Shown in pieces: positions 26,881-35,632 of a DNA stretch of 64,000 nucleotides. The position numbers were made by a program, and so were the translations under genes. The stretch comes from an uncultured Serinicoccus sp. (GTDB lineage: Bacteria; Actinomycetota; Actinomycetes; Actinomycetales; Dermatophilaceae), in the NCBI RefSeq assembly GCF_947487915.1, contig NZ_CANKYH010000007.1, positions 124,001 through 188,000 on the forward strand, written 5' to 3'. Position 1 is the first letter of the stretch. Every line of letters starts with the position of its first letter. A model generated the notes under the pieces. The model was not told where the DNA came from. It ran no database searches and was given only the letters and a program-made list of their open reading frames with translations.

Positions 26881-28551
26881 ATGAACGGCCCCCTGATCGT
26901 CCAGTCCGACAAGACCCTCCTCCTCGAGGTCGACCACGACCGTGCCGAGGCGGCGCGGCGCGACATCGCGCCCTTCGCCGAGCTCGAGCGCGCGCCGGAG
27001 CACGTCCACACCTACCGGGTGACGCCGCTCGGCCTGTGGAACGCGCGCGCCGCAGGGCACGACGCCGAGCAGGTCGTGCACGCCCTCCTCGAGCACAGCC
27101 GCTACCCCGTCCCCCAGTCGCTGCTGGTGGACGTCGCCGAGACGATGGCGCGGTACGGCCGGCTCACGCTCACCAAGGAGGTCGTCGGCGCCGAGGACGA
27201 GCCGGTCCTGCTGCTGCGCACGACCGACCGGGCCGTGCTCGCGGAGGTGCTGCGGCACAAGAAGATCCAGCCGCTCGTCGGCGACCGCGTCGACGACGAC
27301 ACGGTGCGGGTGCACGCCTCCGAGCGCGGCCACCTCAAGCAGGAGCTCCTCAAGGTGGGCTGGCCCGCCGAGGACCTGGCGGGCTACGTCGACGGCGAGG
27401 CGCACCCGATCGGCCTCGACGAGGCCGACTGGTCGCTGCGGCCCTACCAGCAGCAGGCCGTCGACGGCTTCTGGGACGGCGGTTCCGGTGTCGTCGTGCT
27501 GCCCTGCGGGGCGGGCAAGACGCTGGTGGGCGCCGGGGCCATGGCCCGCTCGTCGACGACCACGCTCATCCTCGTCACCAACACCGTCAGTGCCCGGCAG
27601 TGGCGCGAGGAGCTGCTGCGCCGCACGACGCTCACCGAGGACGAGATCGGCGAGTACTCCGGGTCCCGCAAGGAGATCCGGCCGGTGACGATCGCGACCT
27701 ACCAGGTGCTGACCCTGAAGCGGAAGGGCGTCTACCCCCACCTGGACCTGCTGGACGCGCGCGACTGGGGCCTCATCCTCTACGACGAGGTGCACCTCCT
27801 CCCGGCGCCGATCTTCCGGATGACCGCCGACCTGCAGGCCCGCCGCCGGCTCGGGCTGACCGCCACGCTGGTGCGCGAGGACGGCCGCGAGTCCGACGTG
27901 TTCTCGCTCATCGGGCCCAAGCGCTTCGACGCCCCCTGGAAGGACATCGAGGCGCAGGGCTACATCGCTCCTGCCGACTGCGTCGAGGTCCGGGTGAGCC
28001 TGTCCGACTCCATGCGGATGGCGTATGCCGTCGCCGAGCCGGACGCGCGGTACCGGTTCGCCGCGTGCGCCCCCGCCAAGGACGCGGTGGTCGAGCAGCT
28101 GGTCGGCAGGCACGAGGGACAGCCGACGCTGGTCATCGGGCAGTACCTCGACCAGCTCGAGCAGCTCGCCGGCCGCCTCGACGCGCCGCTCATCACGGGG
28201 GAGACGACCGTGGCGCAGCGGCAGGAGCTGTTCCGGCAGTTCCGCGAGGGCGAGATCAGCCTGCTCGTCGTGAGCAAGGTCGCCAACTTCTCCATCGACC
28301 TGCCCGAGGCGAGCGTGGCGATCCAGGTGTCGGGCACCTTCGGGTCCCGCCAGGAGGAGGCCCAGCGGCTGGGTCGTGTTCTGCGGCCCAAGGGCGACGG
28401 CCGGACGGCGCACTTCTACACCCTGGTCGCCCGCGACACGGTCGACGCCGAGTTCGCCGCGCACCGGCAGCGCTTCCTCGCCGAGCAGGGCTACGCCTAC
28501 CGCATCGTCGACGCCGACGACCTCGACACCGCCACCCCCGACCCCGCCTGA
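26881..28551 (+). CDS. XPB/Rad25-type DNA repair helicase
   Basis: The 556-residue superfamily 2 helicase has an N-terminal helicase-associated domain (about 1-75), a DRD-like segment (about 85-160), then helicase domain 1. In domain 1 are RPYQQQAVDGFWDGGSGVVVL (interrupted here by the Q-motif-like YQ), Walker A PCGAGKT near residue 210, the Walker B box DEVH and the XPB-specific R-E-D motif in TLVREDGRES. Helicase domain 2 has QVSGTFGSRQEEAQRLGRVLRPK. It should unwind DNA 3'-5' with ATP. The C terminus is a short acidic tail. The helicase-associated partner gene is at 11969 rather than adjacent. Confidence 0.93.
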   Translation: MNGPLIVQSDKTLLLEVDHDRAEAARRDIAPFAELERAPEHVHTYRVTPLGLWNARAAGHDAEQVVHALLEHSRYPVPQSLLVDVAETMARYGRLTLTKEVVGAEDEPVLLLRTTDRAVLAEVLRHKKIQPLVGDRVDDDTVRVHASERGHLKQELLKVGWPAEDLAGYVDGEAHPIGLDEADWSLRPYQQQAVDGFWDGGSGVVVLPCGAGKTLVGAGAMARSSTTTLILVTNTVSARQWREELLRRTTLTEDEIGEYSGSRKEIRPVTIATYQVLTLKRKGVYPHLDLLDARDWGLILYDEVHLLPAPIFRMTADLQARRRLGLTATLVREDGRESDVFSLIGPKRFDAPWKDIEAQGYIAPADCVEVRVSLSDSMRMAYAVAEPDARYRFAACAPAKDAVVEQLVGRHEGQPTLVIGQYLDQLEQLAGRLDAPLITGETTVAQRQELFRQFREGEISLLVVSKVANFSIDLPEASVAIQVSGTFGSRQEEAQRLGRVLRPKGDGRTAHFYTLVARDTVDAEFAAHRQRFLAEQGYAYRIVDADDLDTATPDPA

Positions 28552-28639
28552 CCCGGCCCCACATGACCCACGCGTCCGGCGCGAAGGGCGCGCAGGGGAT
28601 TCCCAGGAAAGTTCCAGGCTGCGCGCGCACCATGGGGGT

Positions 28640-29347
28640 ATGACCGCGAGCCAGACCGAGCCGGAGGCCACGCTCCTCGTCGTCGAGGACGAGACCAACA
28701 TCCGCGAGCTGCTCACGACGAGCCTGCGGTTCGCCGGCTTCTCCGTGCACGCCGCCCCGGACGGGCGCAGCGCGCTCCAGCTCTCCGGCGAGCACGACTT
28801 CGACCTGGCCGTGATGGACATCATGCTCCCCGACATGGACGGCTTCACCGTCACCCGCACGCTGCGCGAGCGCGGGCTGGACCTGCCCATCGTCTTCCTC
28901 ACCGCCAAGGACTCCCTCGACGACAAGATCAAGGGCCTGACCGTGGGAGGCGACGACTACGTCACCAAGCCGTTCAGCCTGGAGGAGGTCGTGGCCCGCA
29001 TCCGGGCCGTGCTGCGCCGTACCCGGGTGGCCGACGAGGGGGACGACCACGCGCTGCGGGTGGCCGACCTCGAGCTCGACGAGGACAGCCACGAGGTGCG
29101 CCGGGCCGGCAAGGTCATCGAGGTCTCCCCCACCGAGTTCAAGCTGCTGCGCTACCTCATGCTCAACCCGGGACGGGTGCTCTCCAAGAGCCAGATCCTG
29201 GACCACGTGTGGGACTACGACTTCCGCGGCGAGATGAACATCGTCGAGTCCTACATCTCCTACCTGAGGCGCAAGATCGACGTCGTCGGCGAGCCCCTCA
29301 TCCACACCAAGCGCGGCGTGGGCTACGTGCTGCGCGAGCCGCGCTGA
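28640..29347 (+). CDS. OmpR/PhoB-family response regulator (MprA/TrcR-like)
   Basis: The 235-residue DNA-binding regulator has a receiver domain with acidic pocket VVEDETN, phospho-acceptor D60 in VMDIMLPDMDG, the conserved T in FLTAKDS and K in VTKPFSLEEV. The winged-helix domain has VSPTEFKLLRYLMLNPGRVLSK and ESYISYLRRKID, ending in GVGYVLREPR. It is encoded 17 bases upstream of its kinase. Upstream of the start, TTCCCAGG and TTCCAGG occur 12 bases apart in the same orientation near 28600-28618 and could be an autoregulatory direct repeat. The order regulator-kinase-HtrA protease matches mycobacterial mprA-mprB-pepD. Confidence 0.93.
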   Translation: MTASQTEPEATLLVVEDETNIRELLTTSLRFAGFSVHAAPDGRSALQLSGEHDFDLAVMDIMLPDMDGFTVTRTLRERGLDLPIVFLTAKDSLDDKIKGLTVGGDDYVTKPFSLEEVVARIRAVLRRTRVADEGDDHALRVADLELDEDSHEVRRAGKVIEVSPTEFKLLRYLMLNPGRVLSKSQILDHVWDYDFRGEMNIVESYISYLRRKIDVVGEPLIHTKRGVGYVLREPR

Positions 29348-29364
29348 GGCGGCATACCCCTCTC

Positions 29365-30855
29365 GTGCTGCAGCACCTGCGCCGCGCCGCCTACACCAAG
29401 CTCCACGGACTCTCCCTCACCCGACGCCTGGTGACGGTGCTCGTCCTGCTCGTCCTCGCCGCCTACCTCCTGACGACGTCGGTGACCATCACCATGCTGC
29501 GCGGCTACCTCGTCGACCGGGTGGACGCCGACCTGGAGACCTACATCACGCCGCTCGCCGAGCGGGTGTCGGCGCAGCTGCTCGAGGACGCCACGGGCCG
29601 GCAGGACACCAGCGCCGAGCTGTGGCTGCCGCCCAACTCCTACTACATCCTGCTCACGCCCCTGGACGACGCGGCCCCGCCGGTCTCGCTCGCCTCCCGC
29701 GGCATGGACGACACGCCGGACCTCTCCCGGGTGGCCATCGACGACGGTCGCCTCGGCGAGCCCTTCACCGTCGGCAGCGACCAGGGCGCGGGCACCTGGC
29801 GGGTGCTCGCCCTGCCGCTGGAGAACGAGCAGGGACTGGTGTCCGGGACGATCGCGGTCGCCCTCCCCCTGGACGAGGTCGACAGCACGACCCGGCAGCT
29901 CGCCTTCCTCACCATCGTCATCGGCCTCACCACGATGGTGGTCGTCGGGGTGCTCGGCTGGTTCGCGGTGCGCCGCGCCTTCCGTCCGCTGACCCGCATC
30001 GAGGACACCGCCGCCGCCATCGCGGGTGGCGACCTCGCCCGGCGCATCCCGCCGCACGGCGCCCGGGACGAGGTCGGCTCGCTGTCGGACTCGCTCAACC
30101 GCATGCTCGCCCGCATCGAGCACTCCTTCGGCGTCCGCGAGGCGTCCGAGCAGCGGATGCGCGACTTCGTCGCCGACGCCTCGCACGAGCTGCGCACACC
30201 GCTCGCCACCGTCAAGGGGTATGCCGAGCTGCACCGCTTCGGGGCGATGTCCGACCCCGAGGACGTCGCCGGGGCGATGCGCCGGATCGAGGACGAGGCC
30301 ACCCGGATGACCCGGCTGGTGGAGGACCTGCTGACGCTGACCCGCTGGGACTCCCAGCCCCAGATGGCCCCGACCCGGGTGGACCTGACCGTGCTCGCCT
30401 CCGACGTCGTGCAGGACGCCCGGGTGCGGGCGCCGGACCGCACCGTGCGGCTCGTGCCCCTGGCCGGCAGCCTGCCGGACGCGCCGCCCGAGGTCGTCGG
30501 GGAGGACGGCGCGCTGCGGCAGGTGCTCACCAACCTCGTGGCCAACGCCCTCGCGCACACCCCTGCGGGCACGGCGGTCGAGGTGGCGGTCGGCCGGGTC
30601 GACGGCACCGTCGCGGTCGAGGTGCGCGACCACGGCACCGGGCTGGACGAGGACACCGCCGAACGCGTCTTCGAGCGGTTCTACCGCGCCGACAAGTCGC
30701 GCAGCCGGGCCTCCGGGGGGACCGGTCTCGGGCTGGCGATCGTCGCCGCCATCGTGGGCCGCCACCAGGGGTCGGTGCGGCACCATCCCACCCCCGGCGG
30801 GGGCGCGACCTTCCGGGTCGAGCTGCCCGCGGACCCACGTCCAGCAGATTCCTAG
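29365..30855 (+). CDS. Membrane sensor histidine kinase (MprB/TrcS-like)
   Basis: The 496-residue protein has TM1 at about 20-45, an extracytoplasmic sensor domain of about 125 residues, TM2 at about 175-200, then a HAMP domain with RRAFRPLTRIEDTAAAIAGGDL. The HisKA box ADASHELRTPLATVKGYAEL has the phospho-histidine near residue 274, and the HATPase domain has NLVANALAHTP, VEVRDHGTGLDED and GGTGLGLAIVAAIVGRHQG. It phosphorylates the adjacent regulator in response to an envelope signal. The GTG start at 29365 is the only start giving a sensible N terminus. Confidence 0.93.
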   Translation: MLQHLRRAAYTKLHGLSLTRRLVTVLVLLVLAAYLLTTSVTITMLRGYLVDRVDADLETYITPLAERVSAQLLEDATGRQDTSAELWLPPNSYYILLTPLDDAAPPVSLASRGMDDTPDLSRVAIDDGRLGEPFTVGSDQGAGTWRVLALPLENEQGLVSGTIAVALPLDEVDSTTRQLAFLTIVIGLTTMVVVGVLGWFAVRRAFRPLTRIEDTAAAIAGGDLARRIPPHGARDEVGSLSDSLNRMLARIEHSFGVREASEQRMRDFVADASHELRTPLATVKGYAELHRFGAMSDPEDVAGAMRRIEDEATRMTRLVEDLLTLTRWDSQPQMAPTRVDLTVLASDVVQDARVRAPDRTVRLVPLAGSLPDAPPEVVGEDGALRQVLTNLVANALAHTPAGTAVEVAVGRVDGTVAVEVRDHGTGLDEDTAERVFERFYRADKSRSRASGGTGLGLAIVAAIVGRHQGSVRHHPTPGGGATFRVELPADPRPADS

Positions 30856-30891
30856 TCGACACCCAGGTGGCGCCGACCTGCGGGTGGTGTC

Positions 30892-32250
30892 ATGGGTGTC
30901 ATGACCACCCCACAGCACGACCCGCAGGGCCCGTTCGACGGGCAGCGCTCCGACGACGCCACCGCCCCCGTCCCCACCACCGCGCACCAGGGGCCGGTCC
31001 ACGGGCAGCCCGGCGACGCCACCGCCCCCGTGCCGACCACCCCGCACCAGGGGTATGCCGCACCGCACCAGGGCGCCGCGACGCCCACCTGGCAGCAGCC
31101 CACACCGACGCCGCCCCGTCAGCGTCGCCGCTACGGTGACATCGCGGTGGCGAGCGTCCTCGCGGCCCTGCTCGCCTCCGGCGGCACCTTCGCCGCCGTC
31201 GAGCTGGCCGGCGACTCCCCCAGGGCGGCGCAGAGCAGCGCGTCGGGTGACGGCGCGGCCAGCGGGGCCGCCCGCGGCACGACGGTCTCCCTCTCCGGCG
31301 AGCAGGACTGGGCCTCGGTCGCCGAGGCCGTCACCCCCAGCACGGTGTCCATCGCGGTGGCCGGCGCGGCCGGCGAGGGCTCCGGGTCGGGTGTCGTGTG
31401 GGACACCGAGGGGCACATCGTCACCAACTCCCACGTCGTCGCCGGCGCGCAGCAGGTGCAGGTGACGCTGCCCGGCGGCCGGTCCTACCCCGCCGAGGTC
31501 ATCGGCAGCGACCCCTCCAGCGACCTCGCGACCCTCCAGCTCGACACCGTGCCGGACGACCTGCAGCCCATCGCGCTCGGCGACGACGGCGCCCTCGGGG
31601 TCGGCGACCCGGTCATGGCCGTCGGCAACCCGCTGGGGCTCTCGGGGACGGTCACGACCGGCATCGTCAGCGCCCTGGACCGCCCGGTGACCACGCAGGG
31701 CTCCTCCTCCGACCCTGCCGACCCCGGCGCCGCCGTGGTCACGAACGCCATCCAGACCTCCGCCGCGATCAACCCCGGCAACTCCGGCGGCGCCCTGGTC
31801 AACGCGGCCGGTGAGCTGGTGGGCATCAACTCCTCCATCGCCGCGCTGCCGTCCGGTGGTGGCGGGCAGAGCGGCTCGATCGGCATCGGCTTCGCCATCC
31901 CCTCCGGCAAGGTGCAGCTCATCGTCGAGCAGCTCATCGACTCGGGCACGGCGACCCACGCCTTCCTCGGCGTCGGTCTCGACAACGCCCAGGCCGAGGT
32001 GGACGGCGCCACCCTCACCGGCGCCGCGGTCACCCAGGTGGAGCCGGGCTCACCCGCCGAGGGCGCCGGTATGCGGTCCGGTGACCTCATCGTGGGCATC
32101 GACGACGAGCCGGTCACGAGCGCGACCGCCCTGGTGGGCCAGGTCCGCGAGCGCGGCGCCGGCGACGAGGCGCGGGTGGCCTACATCCGCGACGGCGAGG
32201 AGGCCGAGGTGACGGTGACCCTGGCCTCCCGGCCGGACGAGCAGGGCTGA
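30892..32250 (+). CDS. Membrane-anchored HtrA/DegP-type serine protease with PDZ domain
   Basis: The 452-residue S1C protease has a Pro/Gln/His-rich cytoplasmic tail (1-80) with a duplicated DATAPVPTT-HQG segment. A single membrane helix (about 82-105) is followed by a protease domain with the triad H in VTNSHVVAG, D in SSDLATLQL and S in NPGNSGGALVN. The C-terminal PDZ domain has FLGVGLDNAQ and GAGMRSGDLIVGIDDEPV. It degrades or refolds damaged envelope proteins. The downstream position after a two-component system mirrors pepD after mprAB, where the protease takes part in envelope-stress feedback. A second ATG three codons in (30901) is equally possible. Confidence 0.92.
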   Translation: MGVMTTPQHDPQGPFDGQRSDDATAPVPTTAHQGPVHGQPGDATAPVPTTPHQGYAAPHQGAATPTWQQPTPTPPRQRRRYGDIAVASVLAALLASGGTFAAVELAGDSPRAAQSSASGDGAASGAARGTTVSLSGEQDWASVAEAVTPSTVSIAVAGAAGEGSGSGVVWDTEGHIVTNSHVVAGAQQVQVTLPGGRSYPAEVIGSDPSSDLATLQLDTVPDDLQPIALGDDGALGVGDPVMAVGNPLGLSGTVTTGIVSALDRPVTTQGSSSDPADPGAAVVTNAIQTSAAINPGNSGGALVNAAGELVGINSSIAALPSGGGGQSGSIGIGFAIPSGKVQLIVEQLIDSGTATHAFLGVGLDNAQAEVDGATLTGAAVTQVEPGSPAEGAGMRSGDLIVGIDDEPVTSATALVGQVRERGAGDEARVAYIRDGEEAEVTVTLASRPDEQG

Positions 32251-32264
32251 GCCACCGGCATACC

Positions 32265-32292
32265 GGCGCGGGCCCCTCAGCGGGCCCGCGCC
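32265..32292. terminator. Strong GC hairpin after the HtrA gene
   Basis: GGCGCGGGCCC (32265-32275) and GGGCCCGCGCC (32282-32292) form an 11-bp perfect stem with a six-base loop, 15 bases after the protease stop codon. The right arm is part of a 21-bp copy of the ABC-F gene end (see the repeat at 32277). Confidence 0.75.
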
Positions 32293-32551
32293 ACCCGGCC
32301 TCACCGGGCCGTCCGTCGTCCGCCAGGTCAAGCCCTGATCGCGCGCCGGGCCGTCCGTCGGCCGCAAGGTCAACCCTCGTCCGGAACGTCATCTGACAGC
32401 CCCCTCGACGAGGCTGATGGTTGACTGGCCGGCCGAGGGTTGACCGTGAGGCCGACAGTGGAGGCCCTCTGGCGGTGGAAGCCTCGCCGCGGGCGGGTCG
32501 CCGCGCACCGACCGCGCGCGGTCCGGCCCGTCAGCGGGCCCGCGCCACCCG
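32277..32551. repeat. 21-bp direct repeat flanking the intergenic element
   Basis: The 21 bases at 32277-32297 recur perfectly at 32531-32551, 254 bases apart. The right copy is the last seven codons including the stop (read on the minus strand) of the ABC-F gene; the left copy sits after the HtrA gene. Between them is the GGTTGAC-type element. This looks like a duplication made when the intervening DNA was inserted, or a duplicated terminator arm. Confidence 0.8.
32320..32450. repeat. Intergenic GGTTGAC-type element, copy 2
   Basis: Related to 5311-5430. The 40-bp core at 32386-32425 matches at 35 of 40 positions. Words AGGTCAA (32316, 32348) and GGTTGAC (32418, 32437) flank it in opposite orientation. 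As with copy 1, it lies between convergent genes (HtrA protease and ABC-F). The remainder of this gap to 32530 is featureless GC-rich DNA. Confidence 0.7.
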
Positions 32552-34234
32552 CCCCTCGTCCCAGACCGGCCCGTCGGTCTCGCGCACGCGCCCGTCGGCG
32601 GCGAGGACGAGGTAGCGGTCGAAGGACGCGGCGAACCACCGGTCGTGGGTGACCGCGAGCACCGTCCCCTCGAAGGCGTCCAGCCCCTCCTGCAGCGCCT
32701 CGGCGGAGTGCAGGTCGAGGTTGTCGGTGGGCTCGTCCAGCAGCAGCAGGGTCGCCCCGGACAGCTCCAGCAGCAGGATCTGCAGCCGCGCCTGCTGGCC
32801 CCCGGAGAGCGACTCGAAGCGCTGCTCCCCGGCCCGCGCGAGCTCGTAGCGGTCGAGCGCGCGCGCGGCCTCCTCACGCGGCATACCCCGTCGGTGCTCG
32901 TCCCCGCGGTGCAGGATCTCCAGCAGGGTGCGCCCGCGCAGGGCCGGGTGGTCGTGCGTCTGGGCGAACCAGCCCGGGCGCACCCGCGCGCCGAGGCGCG
33001 CCACCCCGGTATGCCGGACCGGCGCCGGGACGACGTCGCCCACCGGGCGCTGACCCGGCTCGGGGTCGCTGCCGCCGGCCGCGAGCAGCCGCAGCAGGTG
33101 CGACTTGCCCGACCCGTTGGAGCCGAGGACGGCCACCCGGTCGCCGTACCAGACCTCGAGGTCGAAGGGCCGCATGAGCCCGGTCAGCTCCAGGGCCTCG
33201 CAGACGACAGCGCGCTTGGCGGTCCGCCCGCCGCGCAACCGCATCCGGACCCGCTGCTCCTGGCTCACCTCCTCCGGCGGCCCCGCCTCCTCGAAGCGGC
33301 GCAGCCGGGTTTGTGCCGCCTGGTACTGGCTGGCCATGTCGGCGTTGTAGGCGGCCTTCGCCTTGTAGCGCAGCATGAGCGCGCGCAGCGTGGCGTGCTC
33401 CTCGTCCCACCGTCGCCGGGCCTCCTCCAGCCGCACGTTGCGCTCGGCGCGCGCCTCGTGCCAGGTGGCGAAGCTGCCCGGGTGCACCCACAGCGTGCTC
33501 CCGGCGGCCCCGGGCTCGAGCGTGGCCACCCGGGTCGCGGCCCGGGCCAGCAGCTCCCGGTCGTGGCTGACGAGCAGGACGGTCTTGGCGCTGGCCCGCA
33601 GCTGCTCCTCCAGCCAGCGCTTGCCGGGGACGTCGAGGTAGTTGTCCGGCTCGTCCAGGAGCAGCACCTCCTCGGGTCCCCGCAGCAGCGCCTCCAGCGC
33701 CAGCCGCTTCTGCTCCCCGCCGGACAGGGTGTCGGTCCCCCGCCACTGCGCCTGCTCGAAGGGTATGCCGAGGGCCGCGACCGTGCAGACGTCCCAGAGC
33801 GTCTCCTGCTCGTAGCCGCCGACGTCGGCCCAGTCGGCCAGCGCCTGGGCGTAGGCGAGCTGGGCCGGCTCGTCGTCGACGGTCATGATCGCCAGCTCGG
33901 CGGCGTCCAGCGCCCGGGCGGCCGCCCGGATCCGCGCAGGGGCCACCGAGACGAGCAGGTCACGCACCGTCGGAGGCTCGTCGCCCGCGCCCACCTGACG
34001 GCCCATCGTGCCGATGAGCTGCGGCATGACTCCGAGCCCGCCGCTGCGGGAGATCGAGCCCTCGTGCGGGCGCAGCTCGTCGGCGACGATCCGCAGCAGC
34101 GTGGTCTTGCCGCTGCCGTTCGGGCCGACGAGGGCGACCCGTGCGCCGTCGCCCACGCGCAGACCGATGTCGCGCAGCAGCGGGCGGCCGTCGGGCAGGG
34201 TGTAGCCGACGGCGGCGACGTCGACGTGTCCCAT
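32531..34234 (-). CDS. ABC-F family ATPase
   Basis: The 567-residue soluble protein has two nucleotide-binding domains and no membrane helices. Domain 1 has GPNGSGKTT, LSGGEQKRLALEAL and LLLDEPDNYLD. Domain 2 has GSNGSGKSH, LSGGQQARLQILLL and LLLDEPTDNLD. Between them lies the basic linker EERRR-like region KAKAAYNADMASQYQAAQTR typical of ABC-F proteins. Such proteins act at the ribosomal E site, as translation factors or as antibiotic-resistance protection proteins; which applies here cannot be read. The ATG at 34234 has AGGA upstream. It is divergent from the sulfolipid operon. Confidence 0.9.
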   Translation of the reverse strand: MGHVDVAAVGYTLPDGRPLLRDIGLRVGDGARVALVGPNGSGKTTLLRIVADELRPHEGSISRSGGLGVMPQLIGTMGRQVGAGDEPPTVRDLLVSVAPARIRAAARALDAAELAIMTVDDEPAQLAYAQALADWADVGGYEQETLWDVCTVAALGIPFEQAQWRGTDTLSGGEQKRLALEALLRGPEEVLLLDEPDNYLDVPGKRWLEEQLRASAKTVLLVSHDRELLARAATRVATLEPGAAGSTLWVHPGSFATWHEARAERNVRLEEARRRWDEEHATLRALMLRYKAKAAYNADMASQYQAAQTRLRRFEEAGPPEEVSQEQRVRMRLRGGRTAKRAVVCEALELTGLMRPFDLEVWYGDRVAVLGSNGSGKSHLLRLLAAGGSDPEPGQRPVGDVVPAPVRHTGVARLGARVRPGWFAQTHDHPALRGRTLLEILHRGDEHRRGMPREEAARALDRYELARAGEQRFESLSGGQQARLQILLLELSGATLLLLDEPTDNLDLHSAEALQEGLDAFEGTVLAVTHDRWFAASFDRYLVLAADGRVRETDGPVWDEGRVARAR

Positions 34235-34394
34235 GGGTCCATCCTGCCCGCCGGCGGCCCGTCGGACCCACCCCTTTTCCGGCCCGGCCCGGTCCGGCCC
34301 GGTCCGGCGACGCCCGGCCTCCCCGGCGGCATTGATACCTTGACCCGAGCATGCGCGCGGCCCGTGGCCCGCCCCCGACGTCAAGGAGTCACCC

Positions 34395-35612
34395 GTGAAG
34401 ATCGCTGTCCTCGGCGGTGACGGCTTCTGCGGCTGGCCCGCGGCGCTGCACCTGTCCGACCTCGGCCACGACGTGGTCATCGTCGACAACCTCGTCCGCC
34501 GGCGCATCGACGAGGAGCTCGGGGCCTCCTCGCTCACCCCCATCGCCAGCCCGCAGGAGCGGCTGGCCGCCTGGGAGCAGGTCGGCGGACGGCCCATGGA
34601 GCTCGTCGAGCTCGACCTCGCGCAGGACTACGACGGCCTGGTCGCCCTCCTCGCCGAGCGGCGCCCGGACGCGGTCGTGCACTTCGCCGAGCAGCGCTCG
34701 GCCCCCTACTCGATGAAGTCGGCGAAGCACAAGCGCTTCACCGTCGACAACAACACCAACGCTACCCACAACCTGCTCTGCGCCATGGTCGAGACGGGCC
34801 TGGACGCGCACCTGGTGCACCTGGGGACCATGGGCGTCTACGGCTACGGCACGGCAGGTATGGCGATCCCCGAGGGCTACCTCGACGTCGAGATCGCCGC
34901 CGAGGACGGGACGCGGGTGGGGCAGGAGATCCTCTACCCCACCAACCCGGGCTCGATCTACCACATGACGAAGTGCCTGGACCAGCAGCTCTTCGCCTAC
35001 TACGCGAAGAACGACGCGCTGCGCATCACCGACCTGCACCAGGGCATCATCTGGGGCACCCACACCGAGCAGACGATGCGCGACGAGCGCCTCGTCAACC
35101 GCTTCGACTACGACGGCGACTACGGCACGGTGCTCAACCGCTTCCTCATGCAGGCCGCCGTCGGCTACCCGCTCACCGTGCACGGCACGGGCGGCCAGAC
35201 CCGGGCCTTCATCCACATCCGCGACATGGTGCGGTGCGTGCAGATCGCCCTGGACAACCCTCCCGCCGCGGGCGACCGCGTCAAGATCTTCAACCAGATG
35301 ACCGAGACCCACCGGGTGCGCGACCTGGCCGAGCTGGTCGCGCGGATCAGCGACGCCGAGGTCGAGCTCGTCCCCAACCCCCGCCACGAGGCGGCCGAGA
35401 ACGAGCTGCACGTGCACAACGAGACCTTCCTCGACCTCGGCCTGCAACCGACGTTGCTCGAGGAGGGCCTGCTCATGGAGGTCGAGGACGTCGCCCGGCG
35501 CTACGCCGACCGCGCGGACCTCGACAAGATCCCCTGCACCTCGGTGTGGACCTCTCGGCAGCAGGCCGGCGTGCCGGCCTCCCGCGGCGCCGCCGTGGAA
35601 CGCACGGCCTGA
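34395..35612 (+). CDS. sqdB: UDP-sulfoquinovose synthase
   Basis: The 405-residue short-chain dehydrogenase/epimerase-fold enzyme makes UDP-sulfoquinovose from UDP-glucose and sulfite. The NAD-binding start VLGGDGFCGWPAALHL is the specific SQD1/SqdB form of the glycine motif. VVHFAEQRSAPYSMKS binds the nucleotide sugar, and the catalytic pair is in YHMTK. EQTMRDERLVNRFDYDGDYGTVLNRF and RAFIHIRDMVRC are further family blocks. The GTG at 34395 has AAGGAG seven bases before it, and a TACCTT -10 lies near 34338. A glycosyltransferase follows 20 bases downstream, together forming an SQDG sulfolipid operon. Confidence 0.93.
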   Translation: MKIAVLGGDGFCGWPAALHLSDLGHDVVIVDNLVRRRIDEELGASSLTPIASPQERLAAWEQVGGRPMELVELDLAQDYDGLVALLAERRPDAVVHFAEQRSAPYSMKSAKHKRFTVDNNTNATHNLLCAMVETGLDAHLVHLGTMGVYGYGTAGMAIPEGYLDVEIAAEDGTRVGQEILYPTNPGSIYHMTKCLDQQLFAYYAKNDALRITDLHQGIIWGTHTEQTMRDERLVNRFDYDGDYGTVLNRFLMQAAVGYPLTVHGTGGQTRAFIHIRDMVRCVQIALDNPPAAGDRVKIFNQMTETHRVRDLAELVARISDAEVELVPNPRHEAAENELHVHNETFLDLGLQPTLLEEGLLMEVEDVARRYADRADLDKIPCTSVWTSRQQAGVPASRGAAVERTA

Positions 35613-35632
35613 GCCCGGCGACGGCATACCGG

